The position numbers were made by a program, and so were the translations under genes. From JAFEBO01 sp036392375 (GTDB taxonomy: Bacteria > Planctomycetota > Phycisphaerae > Phycisphaerales > UBA1924): a stretch of DNA of 64,000 bases. Shown here piece by piece: positions 27,306-36,213 of this stretch. The notes under the pieces were generated by a model. The model was not told where the DNA came from. It did not search any database and saw nothing but the letters and a program-made list of their open reading frames with translations. How positions within the stretch are numbered: position 1 is the first letter of the stretch; every line of letters starts with the position of its first letter. The stretch spans positions 1 to 64,000 of the forward strand of contig DASVYC010000081.1 of NCBI GenBank assembly GCA_036392375.1, read 5' to 3'.

Positions 27306-27947
27306 GGGGTAACTCCGTACGTCGGATCAGCGTGTTGTCTCGACACCGGCTTGTCACGCCCTCAATCAAACCACCTGCGCTGCCCGAACCGCCTTTCCGC
27401 GCTCCGGTCGATTAATCTGGGGAAGGTGCCCCGTTCGAGTTCTCGGTCCATGGTCGCCGTGTCGGACGCCGGGATCGTCGCGAGAAGATCTGTCGGCGGT
27501 GTTTGTGTCCCCACGGAAAGCTGCTTCGCGGCTCTTTGTCGAACGACGCTTCGTCGAAGCGTTGTGATGCACTCTGGACTCCTGCCGCGCCGTGCCGCGC
27601 TGATGGAGGGCAAACCGAAGAGCATTCGGCGATCGCTTTGATCACTAGGAGGGCGTGACGCCGCGCGTCGATTCGTCGGCATGGATTACGGCTCCCGCAC
27701 ATGCGTTCTCCGCTGCACGACGGTCGCTCTTGCGGAGCCGCGTGTCCATCGGGGACCGTCCGAAGCTGCGGTGGTCCGAATGTTTATCTGCACCGGCGTC
27801 CTTGGCACATGAGCCGCGGAACGCAGCGTGTGGTATTGACGCAAAGTTCGCCAATGCCCGGAACCATCGCTTCGATCGGGAGTTCATAGTCGCGTGCAGC
27901 GCCACGTTCTGACGCACGACCATCTCTCGCACACACGGAGACGCGAC
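27306..27947. other. Gene-free region
   Basis: About 640 bases between the PilZ gene and a Tat-exported protein gene. Open frames occur on both strands, but none has a plausible start, composition or recognisable motif. There is a short palindrome AACGACGCTTCGTCGAAGCG around 27543-27562. No RNA gene was recognised. It may hold a decayed gene or regulatory sequence for the divergent neighbours. Confidence 0.5.
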
Positions 27948-28613
27948 ATGAACAGTCCACAAGCGATCACGCGGCGAGACGCGCTCCGAGCAGGCGCCGG
28001 CGTGCTCGCTGTCGCACCGGCGTTCGCCGCGCTGGCCGCATTCGCACAGGAGAATCCCATGAGCACCACCACGACGATCGATGACAATCCACATCCCGTC
28101 TCTGCCCCCGCCGCGACGACCAGCGGTCACACGAAGGCGGGCAAGAGCAAACCCGGCGAGTTCGATTTTCTGGCGGGCGAGTGGAAGATCAAGCACCGAC
28201 GCCTGAAGAACCCGGGCCCGGGCGCGAAGGTGAAGGAGTGGGACGAGTTCGAAGGCGAGGCGACGTGCTTCACGATCTTGGCGGGCGTGGGGAGTGTGGA
28301 GGAGCTGCGGATCCCGAGCCGCGGGTTCTCGGGGATGGGCCTGCGGCTGCTCGACGTCGAGAACAAGGTCTGGAACGACTTCTGGGTCAACGCCAAGAGC
28401 GGTGTCTTGACGACGCCGGGTCAGACCGGCGACTTCGAGAACGGCGTGGGCACCTTCGGCGCCGACGACATGGATGGCGACAAACCCATCAAGGTGAAGG
28501 GCGTGTGGGACCAGATCACGCCGAACTCATGCCGCTGGTGGCAGGCGGTGTCGTGGGATGACGGAAAAACGTGGGAGGAGAATTGGGTGATGGAGTGGAC
28601 GAGGGTGAAGTGA
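27948..28613 (+). CDS. Tat-exported DUF1579-like protein
   Basis: A 221-aa protein. The N-terminus TRRDALRAGAGVLAVAPAFA is a twin-arginine signal, so it is exported folded. The mature part after a Ser/Thr/Pro linker has PGEFDFLAGEWKIKHRRL (about 68-85), then GVGSVEELRIPSRGFSGMGL, NDFWVNAKSGVLTTPG and VWDQITPNSCRWWQAVSWDD. This resembles the DUF1579 / lipocalin-like small-domain family seen in soil bacteria; its ligand is not known. ATG 27948 has CGGAG seven bases upstream. It stands alone, convergent with the next gene. The family placement is by pattern only. Confidence 0.82.
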   Translation: MNSPQAITRRDALRAGAGVLAVAPAFAALAAFAQENPMSTTTTIDDNPHPVSAPAATTSGHTKAGKSKPGEFDFLAGEWKIKHRRLKNPGPGAKVKEWDEFEGEATCFTILAGVGSVEELRIPSRGFSGMGLRLLDVENKVWNDFWVNAKSGVLTTPGQTGDFENGVGTFGADDMDGDKPIKVKGVWDQITPNSCRWWQAVSWDDGKTWEENWVMEWTRVK

Positions 28614-28631
28614 GTGGACTTCCGGCTCGTA

Positions 28632-29735
28632 TCAGGCGCTTCGTCGAATGAACTTCCAAAGAAGTGCCGTTACGATCGAGAAGACACCAATCGCTGCCAG
28701 TATTGCGGCGACAGGATCGATTCGAGTCGCAGATGCAGGGCGGGACGCAGGCCGCTGCGCCGATTGCGAGGGCGAGGCTGGATTGGACGCTGATAGACTG
28801 GAGGGTTGTGCGGTACCCGTCGCTGTCACGGGAGTCGTGCGAAGCCTCGGATCCGACGCGGGATCAAACGCGTCAGCCCCGGGCGCGGGGATCGCAGCGA
28901 TCGATGTCAAGCGAGTCCGGCTTTGAAAAGTGGGCTCAGGGTCGACTTCGGAGCGACGAGTGCGAATGTCGATGGATTCTCGACACCACCAATTGTTGCG
29001 CACGAATGCAACCGGGACGGCGAAGCCGGATACTGGACGGAAGTCTGAATACTCGAATCGCTCAATGACTCGGTCAGCGGCGAGCCTTTGAATCTCGGCG
29101 AGCTGCAAGTCCGTCTTGCCCTGTCGTTTGAAGACAAACCGAAGGCCATACCTTGGAACACGAACCACGATCTCGTCGTTGGTATCCGTCACCGTTGACG
29201 TGTCTTTCAGCGCATCGCGGACGACGCCCGCTGCGAGTTGCGGGAGCCAATGACAAAACAGATTGGCGGACTCCGCGAGCGCGCGGGGCGATGTGCTCTC
29301 TTGAAGATTGGGCGGTGTTCCCGAGAAGACCGAAGCGTCGGGTCGAAAAATCAGCGCGAACCTCTGGCTCAAGGTCCAGGCTATGTCACTCGGCAGGTCG
29401 AGAGTCTCCGGAACACCGCCTTGGGGTACTGTTGCCGAGAATTGTTCCTCGACGAACTTGTAGCCGTGTGGCCAACTCAAGATGATGTCGCATGTGCGTC
29501 GAGCGAGTCGAGGTTCTCCAGTCGCTTGAATACTCGGCCAACCTTCTGTGATGTACGAGGCCTTGACGTTGGGGCTGCTCTGCGCATCGACGATCCATTT
29601 TTCAAGTGCTGCCGGAGCAGAAAGCACCTCGATAGCCAATGCCTCGCGCGCGATCGATGCGACAACCACGACGCATAGAGCTAGTACTCGCCGCAACTCC
29701 ACATGCAGTTTCTTGCCAACAAATCTACTGTTCAT
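28632..29735 (-). CDS. Hypothetical exported protein with C-terminal membrane anchor
   Basis: A 367-aa protein of unknown function. An N-terminal signal (VLALCVVVVASIAREALA, about 17-34) precedes a ~240-aa region with no recognised domain: WIVDAQSSPNVKASYITEGW, LSWPHGYKFVEEQF and ERFEYSDFRPVSGFAVPVAF. The last resembles DUF4412/outer-membrane-lipoprotein-sorting-like proteins, but I cannot assign it. A Pro/Ser/Ala-rich linker (about 290-340) and one C-terminal helix (about 342-360) followed by KFIRRSA suggest membrane anchoring. Its start overlaps the end of the upstream Cys-rich gene by 11 bases, so they are co-transcribed. Base composition is visibly less GC-rich than in neighbouring housekeeping genes, suggesting transfer. 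Confidence 0.72.
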   Translation of the reverse strand: MNSRFVGKKLHVELRRVLALCVVVVASIAREALAIEVLSAPAALEKWIVDAQSSPNVKASYITEGWPSIQATGEPRLARRTCDIILSWPHGYKFVEEQFSATVPQGGVPETLDLPSDIAWTLSQRFALIFRPDASVFSGTPPNLQESTSPRALAESANLFCHWLPQLAAGVVRDALKDTSTVTDTNDEIVVRVPRYGLRFVFKRQGKTDLQLAEIQRLAADRVIERFEYSDFRPVSGFAVPVAFVRNNWWCRESIDIRTRRSEVDPEPTFQSRTRLTSIAAIPAPGADAFDPASDPRLRTTPVTATGTAQPSSLSASNPASPSQSAQRPASRPASATRIDPVAAILAAIGVFSIVTALLWKFIRRSA

Positions 29736-30192
29736 CGCAGCCTTGAGGTGCACCGCATGGCGTTGGATTCTTGAGACGCTTGATCGGGATCAATGTTGGC
29801 AAGTCGCCGGTCTCGATCACGACATCGGTGCATTCGGTTCCTCCCCCTGCTTTTTCCCGGCATTCGTACTTCTTGTAGGTAAATTTTTCCCAACTCGTCG
29901 AAGGGTTGCCGCAGTCCTTGATGTTCGAATACTGTCCCGGCGGCGTAGAACCGCAAGTGTCGTCCTGGGGCTCCGTCCAAACCCGGCAGGTGCAAGGGAC
30001 AGTTGGCAAGTTCGGTTCCTTTGGATCGACCTTGTCATTGTTTTTGACGACAGCCGTGCAACCAGGGGTGTCCGGGTCAAGATCGCACGGATCAAACGGG
30101 TGATAGTCCGGATCGGCAATCGCGATTCCCAACACAACCACTGACGCGAGTGCAAAGAAAATAATGTTCTTTGACGCCACGGAAAACCCCAT
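29725..30192 (-). CDS. Small exported cysteine-rich protein, unknown
   Basis: A 155-aa protein. An N-terminal hydrophobic segment NIIFFALASVVVLGIAIA (about 9-26) is a signal peptide or anchor. The rest holds ten Cys residues: DPC, PGC, PCTC, DTC, KDC, YEC, TEC, TPC and QGC, with many Pro, Asp and Lys. Such spacing implies several disulphides outside the cytoplasm. It overlaps the next gene (28632-29735) and presumably forms a two-gene operon. ATG 30192 lies only 13 bases from the chosen start of the divergent pseudopilin. No homologue was recognised. The region is less GC-rich than average for the window. Confidence 0.7.
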   Translation of the reverse strand: MGFSVASKNIIFFALASVVVLGIAIADPDYHPFDPCDLDPDTPGCTAVVKNNDKVDPKEPNLPTVPCTCRVWTEPQDDTCGSTPPGQYSNIKDCGNPSTSWEKFTYKKYECREKAGGGTECTDVVIETGDLPTLIPIKRLKNPTPCGAPQGCDEQ

Positions 30193-30205
30193 TTATGAAC
30201 ACGGA

Positions 30206-31015
30206 ATGCGTTGCGACGCTACTATCAACTTAGTGCATAGGCGACGCTCTGTCGAGGCTCAACGACAAGGGTTCACACTCTTTGAACTCTTGGTGACCAT
30301 TGGGGTGATTGCCCTAGTTCTGAGTATCTTGCTTCCGGCGCTTCGGCTGTCGCGCGATCGAGCGATCGCATTGAAATGTCAGGCGAATCTCCGCAGTGTG
30401 GGATCGCTCGTGGCGGCGTACTCGATCGACTACAAGGACTACTTTCCCACGCGGATTTCAGACGGGCAAGAAGTGTCCAGCCGTCCATGGCTGTGGAAGA
30501 CGTACGCACTCCAGGGACAGGCGGTCTTTTCATCGCCGATGTGGCGGCTGTACGCCGGGTCGTCCGTCGATCGTTCCGTGTATCGATGTCCGGCAAACGC
30601 CACCGTTGCGGAACTGGGCGAGAAAGCCTGGATCGATTTCGAGGCGTCTCCGACGCTCCACGCCGAACCAAGCTATCTCCATCCCGATCTTCCGGAGGCT
30701 TCTTGGCGAGGAAAGTTCGGCGGCCGGGCGCAGACCTTCGGCAGCGTCTTGTTTCCCGCCTCGAAAGTCGGCTTGTTTGAGCAGTGGGTCTGGCACGGCT
30801 GGCGGCGTGGATTCTCCGCTTCCGGCGGCTCCATCGATGGCCTCTACTGGACCGTCGCGTATGACAGGCCCGGCTCGGTCTGGTTTCTCGACGGAAGCAC
30901 CGGCGCGTGCTTTTTCGCGGACGCTTTGCCTGGCGTTGTCCGTGGCCCGGAGTGGTACTCTGCGCCGGTCTATCTCACCGCGAGCGGCGTGCGTGGACGT
31001 GATTTCCTGCGGTAA
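30206..31015 (+). CDS. Pseudopilin-like protein with prepilin leader
   Basis: A 269-aa protein. A classical prepilin motif, RQGFTLFELLVTIGVIALVL (about 20-39), has Gly before the cleavage and Glu at +5. Then come ILLPALRLSRDRAIALKCQA, NLRSVGSLVAAYSIDYKDYFP, VYRCPANA, and a late FLDGSTGACFFAD that recalls the H-x9-DG class seen in planctomycetes. The mature part is a globular domain of unknown role. ATG 30206 is used; GTG 30233 would give a shorter, more typical six-to-ten-residue leader, and neither has a clear Shine-Dalgarno. It is divergent from a Cys-rich exported protein and convergent with the PhoH gene, five bases apart. Composition is lower in GC than the flanks. Confidence 0.82.
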   Translation: MRCDATINLVHRRRSVEAQRQGFTLFELLVTIGVIALVLSILLPALRLSRDRAIALKCQANLRSVGSLVAAYSIDYKDYFPTRISDGQEVSSRPWLWKTYALQGQAVFSSPMWRLYAGSSVDRSVYRCPANATVAELGEKAWIDFEASPTLHAEPSYLHPDLPEASWRGKFGGRAQTFGSVLFPASKVGLFEQWVWHGWRRGFSASGGSIDGLYWTVAYDRPGSVWFLDGSTGACFFADALPGVVRGPEWYSAPVYLTASGVRGRDFLR

Positions 31016-31020
31016 GTGCG

Positions 31021-32703
31021 CTACAACCGGCTCGCGGCCAAACTCGCCAGCTCGCTCCGCTCGCTCTTGGCGAGGACGACGTGGCCAAAGAGCCCGACGC
31101 CCTTCATCTTTTCCGCGGCGTACGACAGGCCGTTGCTCGACTGGTCCAGGTACGGATTGTCGATCTGACCGATGTCGCCGGTGAGGATGAGTTTCGTGCC
31201 CTCGCCGACGCGGGACGCGATCGTCTTCACTTCGTGAGGCGTCAGGTTCTGGGCTTCGTCCACGATCATGAACTGATGCGGGATCGAGCGGCCGCGGATG
31301 TAGGTGAGGGGCTCGAGCACCAGCTTGCCGTCGGCCATGAGTTTCTGAATCCGCTGCTCGGGCGAGTGGCTGTCGGCGGCCTGGTGCATCGTCGCGCCGC
31401 GGGTGCTGAGCAGGTACGACAGGTTGTCGAAGATCGGCTGCATCCACGCGCCCAGCTTCTCGTCCTTGTCGCCGGGCAGGTACCCGATGTCGCGGCCCAT
31501 GGGCATGATCGGGCGGGCGACCAGCAGTTTGTCGTAGCGCTCTTCGTTGAAGACCTTCGCCATGCCCGCCGCGAGGGCCAGCAGCGTCTTGCCCGTGCCG
31601 GCGCTCCCGAGCAGCGTGACCATGCGGATCTCGTCGTCCATCAGGAGATCGAGGGCCATGGTCTGCTGCACGTTGCGGGCCATGATGCCGAAGACGGGCT
31701 TGCGGGGGCCGGTGACGGGGATGACGTGATCGGTGTCGCCCAGACGCCGTCCCAGGCCTGTGTGGTTCTCGTCGGCCTCGTCCTTGAGGACGACGAACTG
31801 GTTGGCGAGGAGCTCGCGTTCGTACTGGTTGCCCATCTCGTCTGTGGCGAGGAGGTTGGGCTGCAAGCGCGGGATCTCGAGGAGGCGGTCCTTGTAGAGC
31901 TCGTCGATGAGCGAGCCTTCGACGTCGGCGTTGACGAAGCCGGTGTAGAGCCGGTCGGCATCCACGCGCTGGTTGGCGAAGTCCTCGGTCTTGACGCCGA
32001 GGCTGTCGGCCTTGATGCGAGCGGCAAGGTCCTTGGAGACAAAGACGGTCTTGGTGCCGGCCCGGTGGAGCGACAGCGCGACCGCGATGATGCGGTTGTC
32101 GGGCATGTCCTCCTTGATGGCTTCGGGGCGGGAGTGATCGATGATGTCGATGCGGATGGTGCCGGTCTTGCCGTTGATCCCGGTGCTGGCTCCGGTGCCG
32201 GCCTTGGGCGCCAGCTCGCCCCAGTTGACGCCGTCGAGCAGGCGGCCGGCGGCGCGGAGACGATCGAGATGGCGGATGCACTCACGGGCGTTGCGGCCCA
32301 GGTCATCCTCCTTGCGCTTCATCTTGTCGAGCTCGCTGATGACCGCAAAGGGAATGACGACGTGGTGCTCCTGGAACACGAACAGCGCGCTGGGGTTGTG
32401 CAGCAGGATGTTGGTGTCGAGGACGAACGTCTTGACGGCAGTGTCGGGCGCTTCGGCGCGCTGCGACTGCGTCGCGCTCTGGCCGCCCGATGCGCTGCCG
32501 TTCTGGCCGCTCTTGCGAGAGGGTTTGCCCCCGGTGTGGCCTCCGGTGGCATTGCTCTCGCTGGGAGCGGTGCCACGGGCGGACGGGTCTGATTCGGTTG
32601 TCTTGCTTGGCACGTGTGGCTTGATCTTGTTGTCGATCGTTCGCGTGTCGCTGATTGGTGTGTCGTGCGTGTCGGAAGAACCGCGCGTCAACAGCTTCGA
32701 CAT
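31021..32703 (-). CDS. PIN-domain/PhoH-family ATPase (PhoH2-like)
   Basis: A 560-aa two-domain protein. After a ~88-residue disordered N-terminus, a PIN nuclease domain starts at KTFVLDTNILLHNPSAL (about 91-107, acidic Asp96) and continues through VISELDKMKR. A PhoH ATPase domain follows: VFGIMARNVQQTMALDLL, Walker A GSAGTGKT (about 366-373), KLLVARPIMPMGRDIGYLPG, Walker B FMIVDEAQN, and LTGDIGQIDNP. Proteins of this PIN-PhoH type couple ATP-driven RNA unwinding to ribonuclease activity. ATG 32703 was chosen because GGAG lies six bases upstream; the frame stays open to about 32970 but is not protein-like there. It is convergent with the pseudopilin gene. Confidence 0.92.
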   Translation of the reverse strand: MSKLLTRGSSDTHDTPISDTRTIDNKIKPHVPSKTTESDPSARGTAPSESNATGGHTGGKPSRKSGQNGSASGGQSATQSQRAEAPDTAVKTFVLDTNILLHNPSALFVFQEHHVVIPFAVISELDKMKRKEDDLGRNARECIRHLDRLRAAGRLLDGVNWGELAPKAGTGASTGINGKTGTIRIDIIDHSRPEAIKEDMPDNRIIAVALSLHRAGTKTVFVSKDLAARIKADSLGVKTEDFANQRVDADRLYTGFVNADVEGSLIDELYKDRLLEIPRLQPNLLATDEMGNQYERELLANQFVVLKDEADENHTGLGRRLGDTDHVIPVTGPRKPVFGIMARNVQQTMALDLLMDDEIRMVTLLGSAGTGKTLLALAAGMAKVFNEERYDKLLVARPIMPMGRDIGYLPGDKDEKLGAWMQPIFDNLSYLLSTRGATMHQAADSHSPEQRIQKLMADGKLVLEPLTYIRGRSIPHQFMIVDEAQNLTPHEVKTIASRVGEGTKLILTGDIGQIDNPYLDQSSNGLSYAAEKMKGVGLFGHVVLAKSERSELASLAASRL

Positions 32704-33071
32704 CGATCGCTCCATCCCTGGAGGTGTCCCGTTCGCAGGGGCATCCTGCCCCGCACGCTTGGTCGAGCGCAGCATACCGACCAGATCGGCCCCTTGGGAA
32801 GAGGGTTCTCGCAGAGTTTTGCAAAGTTTGAACGATTCACAGGATTCCAAGGCGAAATCTGGGAGCGATTCGGCCGCGACCGGCTCCTCCGGTGGCGCCG
32901 TGGCCCCCCTCCGGCCCGGAATGGTGGCTCGAGGGAGAACGCCTGTTGCCGACGGCCCGGCGCAGTTCATTGATGCAACGCTATCATGAAAGGCTGGGCA
33001 AATCTCGCGATCTGCGTGCGTACCGTCATTGCCAGCTCGACTGGCGAGATGCCAACGAGGGATCTGCTCGG
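32704..33071. other. Divergent intergenic region, nothing recognised
   Basis: About 370 bases between the PhoH gene (leftward) and the glycosyltransferase (rightward). I saw no promoter pair, hairpin or RNA gene that I could defend. An alternative glycosyltransferase start at ATG 32973 would shorten this gap by about 100 bases. Confidence 0.4.
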
Positions 33072-34172
33072 ATGAAGCTCGATTTCCTTGATCGCGTGGC
33101 CCGATTGCTGTACGGACGGTTGGTCGGGCGGAATGCTCGGGTGCCGAGGGACCACGAAGCCGCTCTCACGCGTCGCGCGATGAGGCCGACACTGACGGTT
33201 CTGACGATGGTCCGGAACGAAGCGGGGCTGATTCGGGAATCGATGCGGCACCTGTGTGCCCTGTTTGATCGAGTGATCGTGATTGACCACCTTTCGAACG
33301 ACGGGACGTACGAGTTTTTGCTGGAATTGAGAAAGCTGCGCGGAGAGATCTCTGTTCTTCGATTCGATGAGCCCGCGTACTACCAAGCAGAGATCATGAC
33401 CTGGTCCTTTCAGAACCTCATCGATCCGACGCTGGACGACTGGGTGTTCTGTCTCGATGCGGACGAGTTTCTTCCATTCGCCAGCAGGTCCGCTCTTCTT
33501 CAGGAGCTGGAGCGATTCAGCCATGCCCCGGTCATTTCCATGCGTTGGCAGAATCTGGTTCCGCGAGATTTGCGATCCGATGCGGTGATCGGGGCGACGT
33601 TTCTGCGCCCGAGTCGAGCCGCCAACCTCCACAAAGTTGCGTTCCAGCCGAGGCTGCTGCCACAGCGAAGGATTCGGATCTCCGAGGGCAACCATTCGTT
33701 GAACTACGCCGATGGGCGGCGCAGACCTTTGCCGCCCACGCCGGCGTTTGATCTGTATCACGTCCCGCTTCGATCGTGTTCTCAGATTGAAGCGAAGGTC
33801 CGGCAGGGATTACAGGGGTATCGCCGAATGGGCGCCATGCGCGGAAAGGACCACGGATCGCACTGGGAGAGCATCGAACGTGTTCTCCAGACAACGGGAT
33901 TGACAGAATCTGTCGCGATCGACATGGCGGCTCGATACGGCCAGCAACTCACGCATCCCCTGGGCACTTCCTTCGAAAGCCTGTTGGAGCAGGGCTTTGT
34001 CGAGCTTCGCTTGGATGTCGCCGCCGCGTGCGACGAAGACTGGCCACGCGTCGTTGCCAGGCGCCCAATGGACAGTCACGGGCCGACGATCGAACAACGC
34101 CCTCGCTCGATCGATCGGGATCGCTTGGTGATGACTGAGGCCGTCGGGACTGTCCGATTCGCAGCGAGATAG
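33072..34172 (+). CDS. GT2-type glycosyltransferase
   Basis: A 366-aa GT-A fold glycosyltransferase. It opens with a family-2 nucleotide-sugar segment: LTVLTMVRNEAGLIRESMRH (about 41-60), then FDRVIVIDHLSNDGTYEFL. The metal-binding D-x-D motif lies in CLDADEFLPF (about 133-142). The C-terminal half has RISEGNHSLNY and DLYHVPLRSCSQIEAKVRQG, the pattern of Glyco_tranf_2_4-like enzymes acting on cell-surface glycans. ATG 33072 follows GAGGGA at a somewhat long spacing; ATG 32973 is in frame and would add 33 residues. It stands alone between PhoH and rsmA. GC content is visibly lower than that of its neighbours, so acquisition by transfer is possible. Confidence 0.83.
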   Translation: MKLDFLDRVARLLYGRLVGRNARVPRDHEAALTRRAMRPTLTVLTMVRNEAGLIRESMRHLCALFDRVIVIDHLSNDGTYEFLLELRKLRGEISVLRFDEPAYYQAEIMTWSFQNLIDPTLDDWVFCLDADEFLPFASRSALLQELERFSHAPVISMRWQNLVPRDLRSDAVIGATFLRPSRAANLHKVAFQPRLLPQRRIRISEGNHSLNYADGRRRPLPPTPAFDLYHVPLRSCSQIEAKVRQGLQGYRRMGAMRGKDHGSHWESIERVLQTTGLTESVAIDMAARYGQQLTHPLGTSFESLLEQGFVELRLDVAAACDEDWPRVVARRPMDSHGPTIEQRPRSIDRDRLVMTEAVGTVRFAAR

Positions 34173-34210
34173 AGGTCCGGCTCGGCAACGTTCAAAATCT
34201 CAAATCGCCC

Positions 34211-35086
34211 TTGCACCAGACGCTTACCACCATCAAGGACCTGCTCGAGACTCGCGGGCTCGCGCCCAAGAAGTCGCTGGGCCAGAACTTCCTCGTCGAC
34301 CACAACCTGGTCAAGAAGTTGGCGGACGCGGCGGATCTCAAGCCCGGTGATGTGGTCGTGGAGGTCGGCCCGGGGACGGGTGTCTTGACCGAGGAGCTCT
34401 TGATCCGCGGTGTGCGGGTGATCGCGTGCGAGCTCGACGACGGCCTGGCGGCGCTGCTGGACGAGCGGCTGGCGGAGGCGCGGCAATCGGGCCACTTCCG
34501 GCTCATCAAGGGCGACTGCCTCGATGGCAAGCGGGCGCTGCACCCGGTGCTGCGGGAGATCCTGCTGCCGTTGTCGGCGTTCAAGCTGGTGGCGAACCTG
34601 CCGTATGGCTGCGCGACGCCGCTGATGACCAACCTGCTGCTGGACTACCCCAACTGCTCGGGGCTGTTTGTGACGGTGCAGAAGGAAGTGGCGGATCGGC
34701 TGGGGGCCAAGCCGGGGAGCAAGGACTACGGCCCTCTGTCGGTGATCGCCTCGGCGACGGCGAGCGTGAAACCGATCGCCAAGCTGCCCCCGGAGTGCTT
34801 CTGGCCGCGGCCCGAGGTCACCAGCTCGATGTGCTCGGCGACGCGGCTGGCGCGGCCTCTGACGCCGAACGTGCACGCGTTGGCGGACTTCGTGCAGGCG
34901 TTGTTCGAGCAGCGGCGGAAGCAGATCGGGGGGGTGCTGCGGGACCGTTTCGATGTTCGCGAGCCATTCGCCTATCCGGAGGGGATCGACGGGAAGACTC
35001 GGGCCGAGAACCTGTCGGCGGCGCAGTTGCTTGCGTTGCTTCTGGCGGTGGAGGGTGGCGGCGGGCGAACCGGCGCGGTATCGTGA
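34211..35086 (+). CDS. rsmA: 16S rRNA dimethyladenosine transferase
   Basis: KsgA/RsmA dimethylates two adjacent adenines in helix 45 of 16S rRNA during small-subunit maturation. The protein is 291 aa. Family marks are KKSLGQNFLVDHNLVKKLA (about 19-37), the SAM motif VVEVGPGTGVLTEELL (about 55-70), the acidic ACELD, the catalytic NLPYG motif (about 133-137) and the C-terminal helical domain with QALFEQRRKQIGGVL. The only plausible start is a TTG at 34211, giving the normal distance to the LGQNFL motif; no Shine-Dalgarno is obvious. The next gene begins 37 bases after its stop. Confidence 0.94.
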   Translation: MHQTLTTIKDLLETRGLAPKKSLGQNFLVDHNLVKKLADAADLKPGDVVVEVGPGTGVLTEELLIRGVRVIACELDDGLAALLDERLAEARQSGHFRLIKGDCLDGKRALHPVLREILLPLSAFKLVANLPYGCATPLMTNLLLDYPNCSGLFVTVQKEVADRLGAKPGSKDYGPLSVIASATASVKPIAKLPPECFWPRPEVTSSMCSATRLARPLTPNVHALADFVQALFEQRRKQIGGVLRDRFDVREPFAYPEGIDGKTRAENLSAAQLLALLLAVEGGGGRTGAVS

Positions 35087-35123
35087 GCGAACGATCTCTG
35101 TCGCGCCGCCAGAGCAACCTCGA

Positions 35124-36113
35124 GTGAGCTACCTCGATCCACAGGCCCGCCGCGCCGCACCCTCGACCGACGCCTCGTCGCTGGCGCATCGCTTGGAGCC
35201 TGCGCTGCGCGAGCACTGTAAGGGGTGCCTGTCGGAGATCACGTGGTTTCACGCGGCGTGGTCCAACAGCGGGAGCGCGACGGGCTCGGCGGTGTGGACG
35301 GGCGAGGACGGCCCGATCGAGGTGATCGTGAAGCTGCCGCTGGGGCCGGCGGAGTTCACTTGGACGACGCGGCTGGGGGACCCGAAGCTGAAGGCCCCAA
35401 CGCCGCGGGTGTTCGCAAGCGACGTGGAGCTGTCGCACTACGACTTTGCATGGATCGTCGAGGAGCGCGTGAAGGGGGAGGCGCTCAAGGGTCGGATGGG
35501 CGCGGGGGATGCGCTCGACGTGCTGCGCGTGGCGGCGGATTTTCACGCGGCGGCGATGCGCGTGAACCCGAACCCGAGCAAGCCCAGGCCGTTGGACTGG
35601 GTGGGGACGCTGCAGAAGGCTCGCGAGGTGTGCCACGCCAACGCCATCGCCGAAAGCCAGCGATGGAACGAGGCAATTAAACAGGTCACCAAGTTCCTGC
35701 CCAAGCTGATGGCCCGGTGGGAGAGCCGTCCGCTCAACTGCTGGTGCCATGGGGACTTGCACCCGGGCAACGTGATGCGGTTGGCGACGCCGCGGGACGC
35801 GGAGCGCACGTGCGTCCTGATCGATCTGGGCATGGTGCACGCGGGGCACTGGGTGGAGGACGCGGTGTACCTGGAGCGACAGTACTGGGCGGCGCCGCAG
35901 TACCTGCACGGCGTGAAGCCACTGAACACGCTGGCGCAGCTCCGCCGTGAGCGGGGAATGGCGGTCGATTCGGACTATCCGGAGTACGCGAATCTGCGGC
36001 GGGTGTTTATGGCGGCGGTGTCTCCGGCGTTCCTGGATCGCGAGGGGCATCCCAAGTACCTGGCGGCGGCGCTCGAGGTGCTGGAGAAGACCTTGCCGCA
36101 GGTCGTGCATTGA
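35124..36113 (+). CDS. Aminoglycoside phosphotransferase-fold kinase
   Basis: A 329-aa protein of the APH/choline kinase-like fold. It has VIVKLPLGPAEF (ATP-binding Lys), WIVEERVKGEALKG, the catalytic loop WCHGDLHPGNVM (about 211-222) and the metal-binding LIDLGMVHAGHW (about 235-246). Such proteins phosphorylate small molecules (aminoglycosides, homoserine, methylthioribose and others); the substrate cannot be told from sequence. GTG 35124 was chosen as it opens with VSYLDPQARR just after the rsmA stop. The frame runs open back into rsmA, but that part is an out-of-frame overlap. No resistance role is implied by the context, which is housekeeping. Confidence 0.84.
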   Translation: MSYLDPQARRAAPSTDASSLAHRLEPALREHCKGCLSEITWFHAAWSNSGSATGSAVWTGEDGPIEVIVKLPLGPAEFTWTTRLGDPKLKAPTPRVFASDVELSHYDFAWIVEERVKGEALKGRMGAGDALDVLRVAADFHAAAMRVNPNPSKPRPLDWVGTLQKAREVCHANAIAESQRWNEAIKQVTKFLPKLMARWESRPLNCWCHGDLHPGNVMRLATPRDAERTCVLIDLGMVHAGHWVEDAVYLERQYWAAPQYLHGVKPLNTLAQLRRERGMAVDSDYPEYANLRRVFMAAVSPAFLDREGHPKYLAAALEVLEKTLPQVVH

Positions 36114-36213
36114 GTGAGCAGGGGAACGGGAGCGGGTTCTTCATTGATTCAGGGGACAAACCCGCTCGCTCATGCTCTGGGCTCGCCAGCGCGCTCACCT
36201 CATACGCTCCGGC

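Noticed and set aside
27261..28196. Several open frames in the gap before the Tat-exported protein
   Set aside because: None has a supported start, family motif or consistent composition; they conflict on both strands.
30530..32281. 583-codon minus-strand open frame within the PhoH gene
   Set aside because: It is another frame of the PhoH gene; Arg/His/Pro-rich and without recognisable domains.
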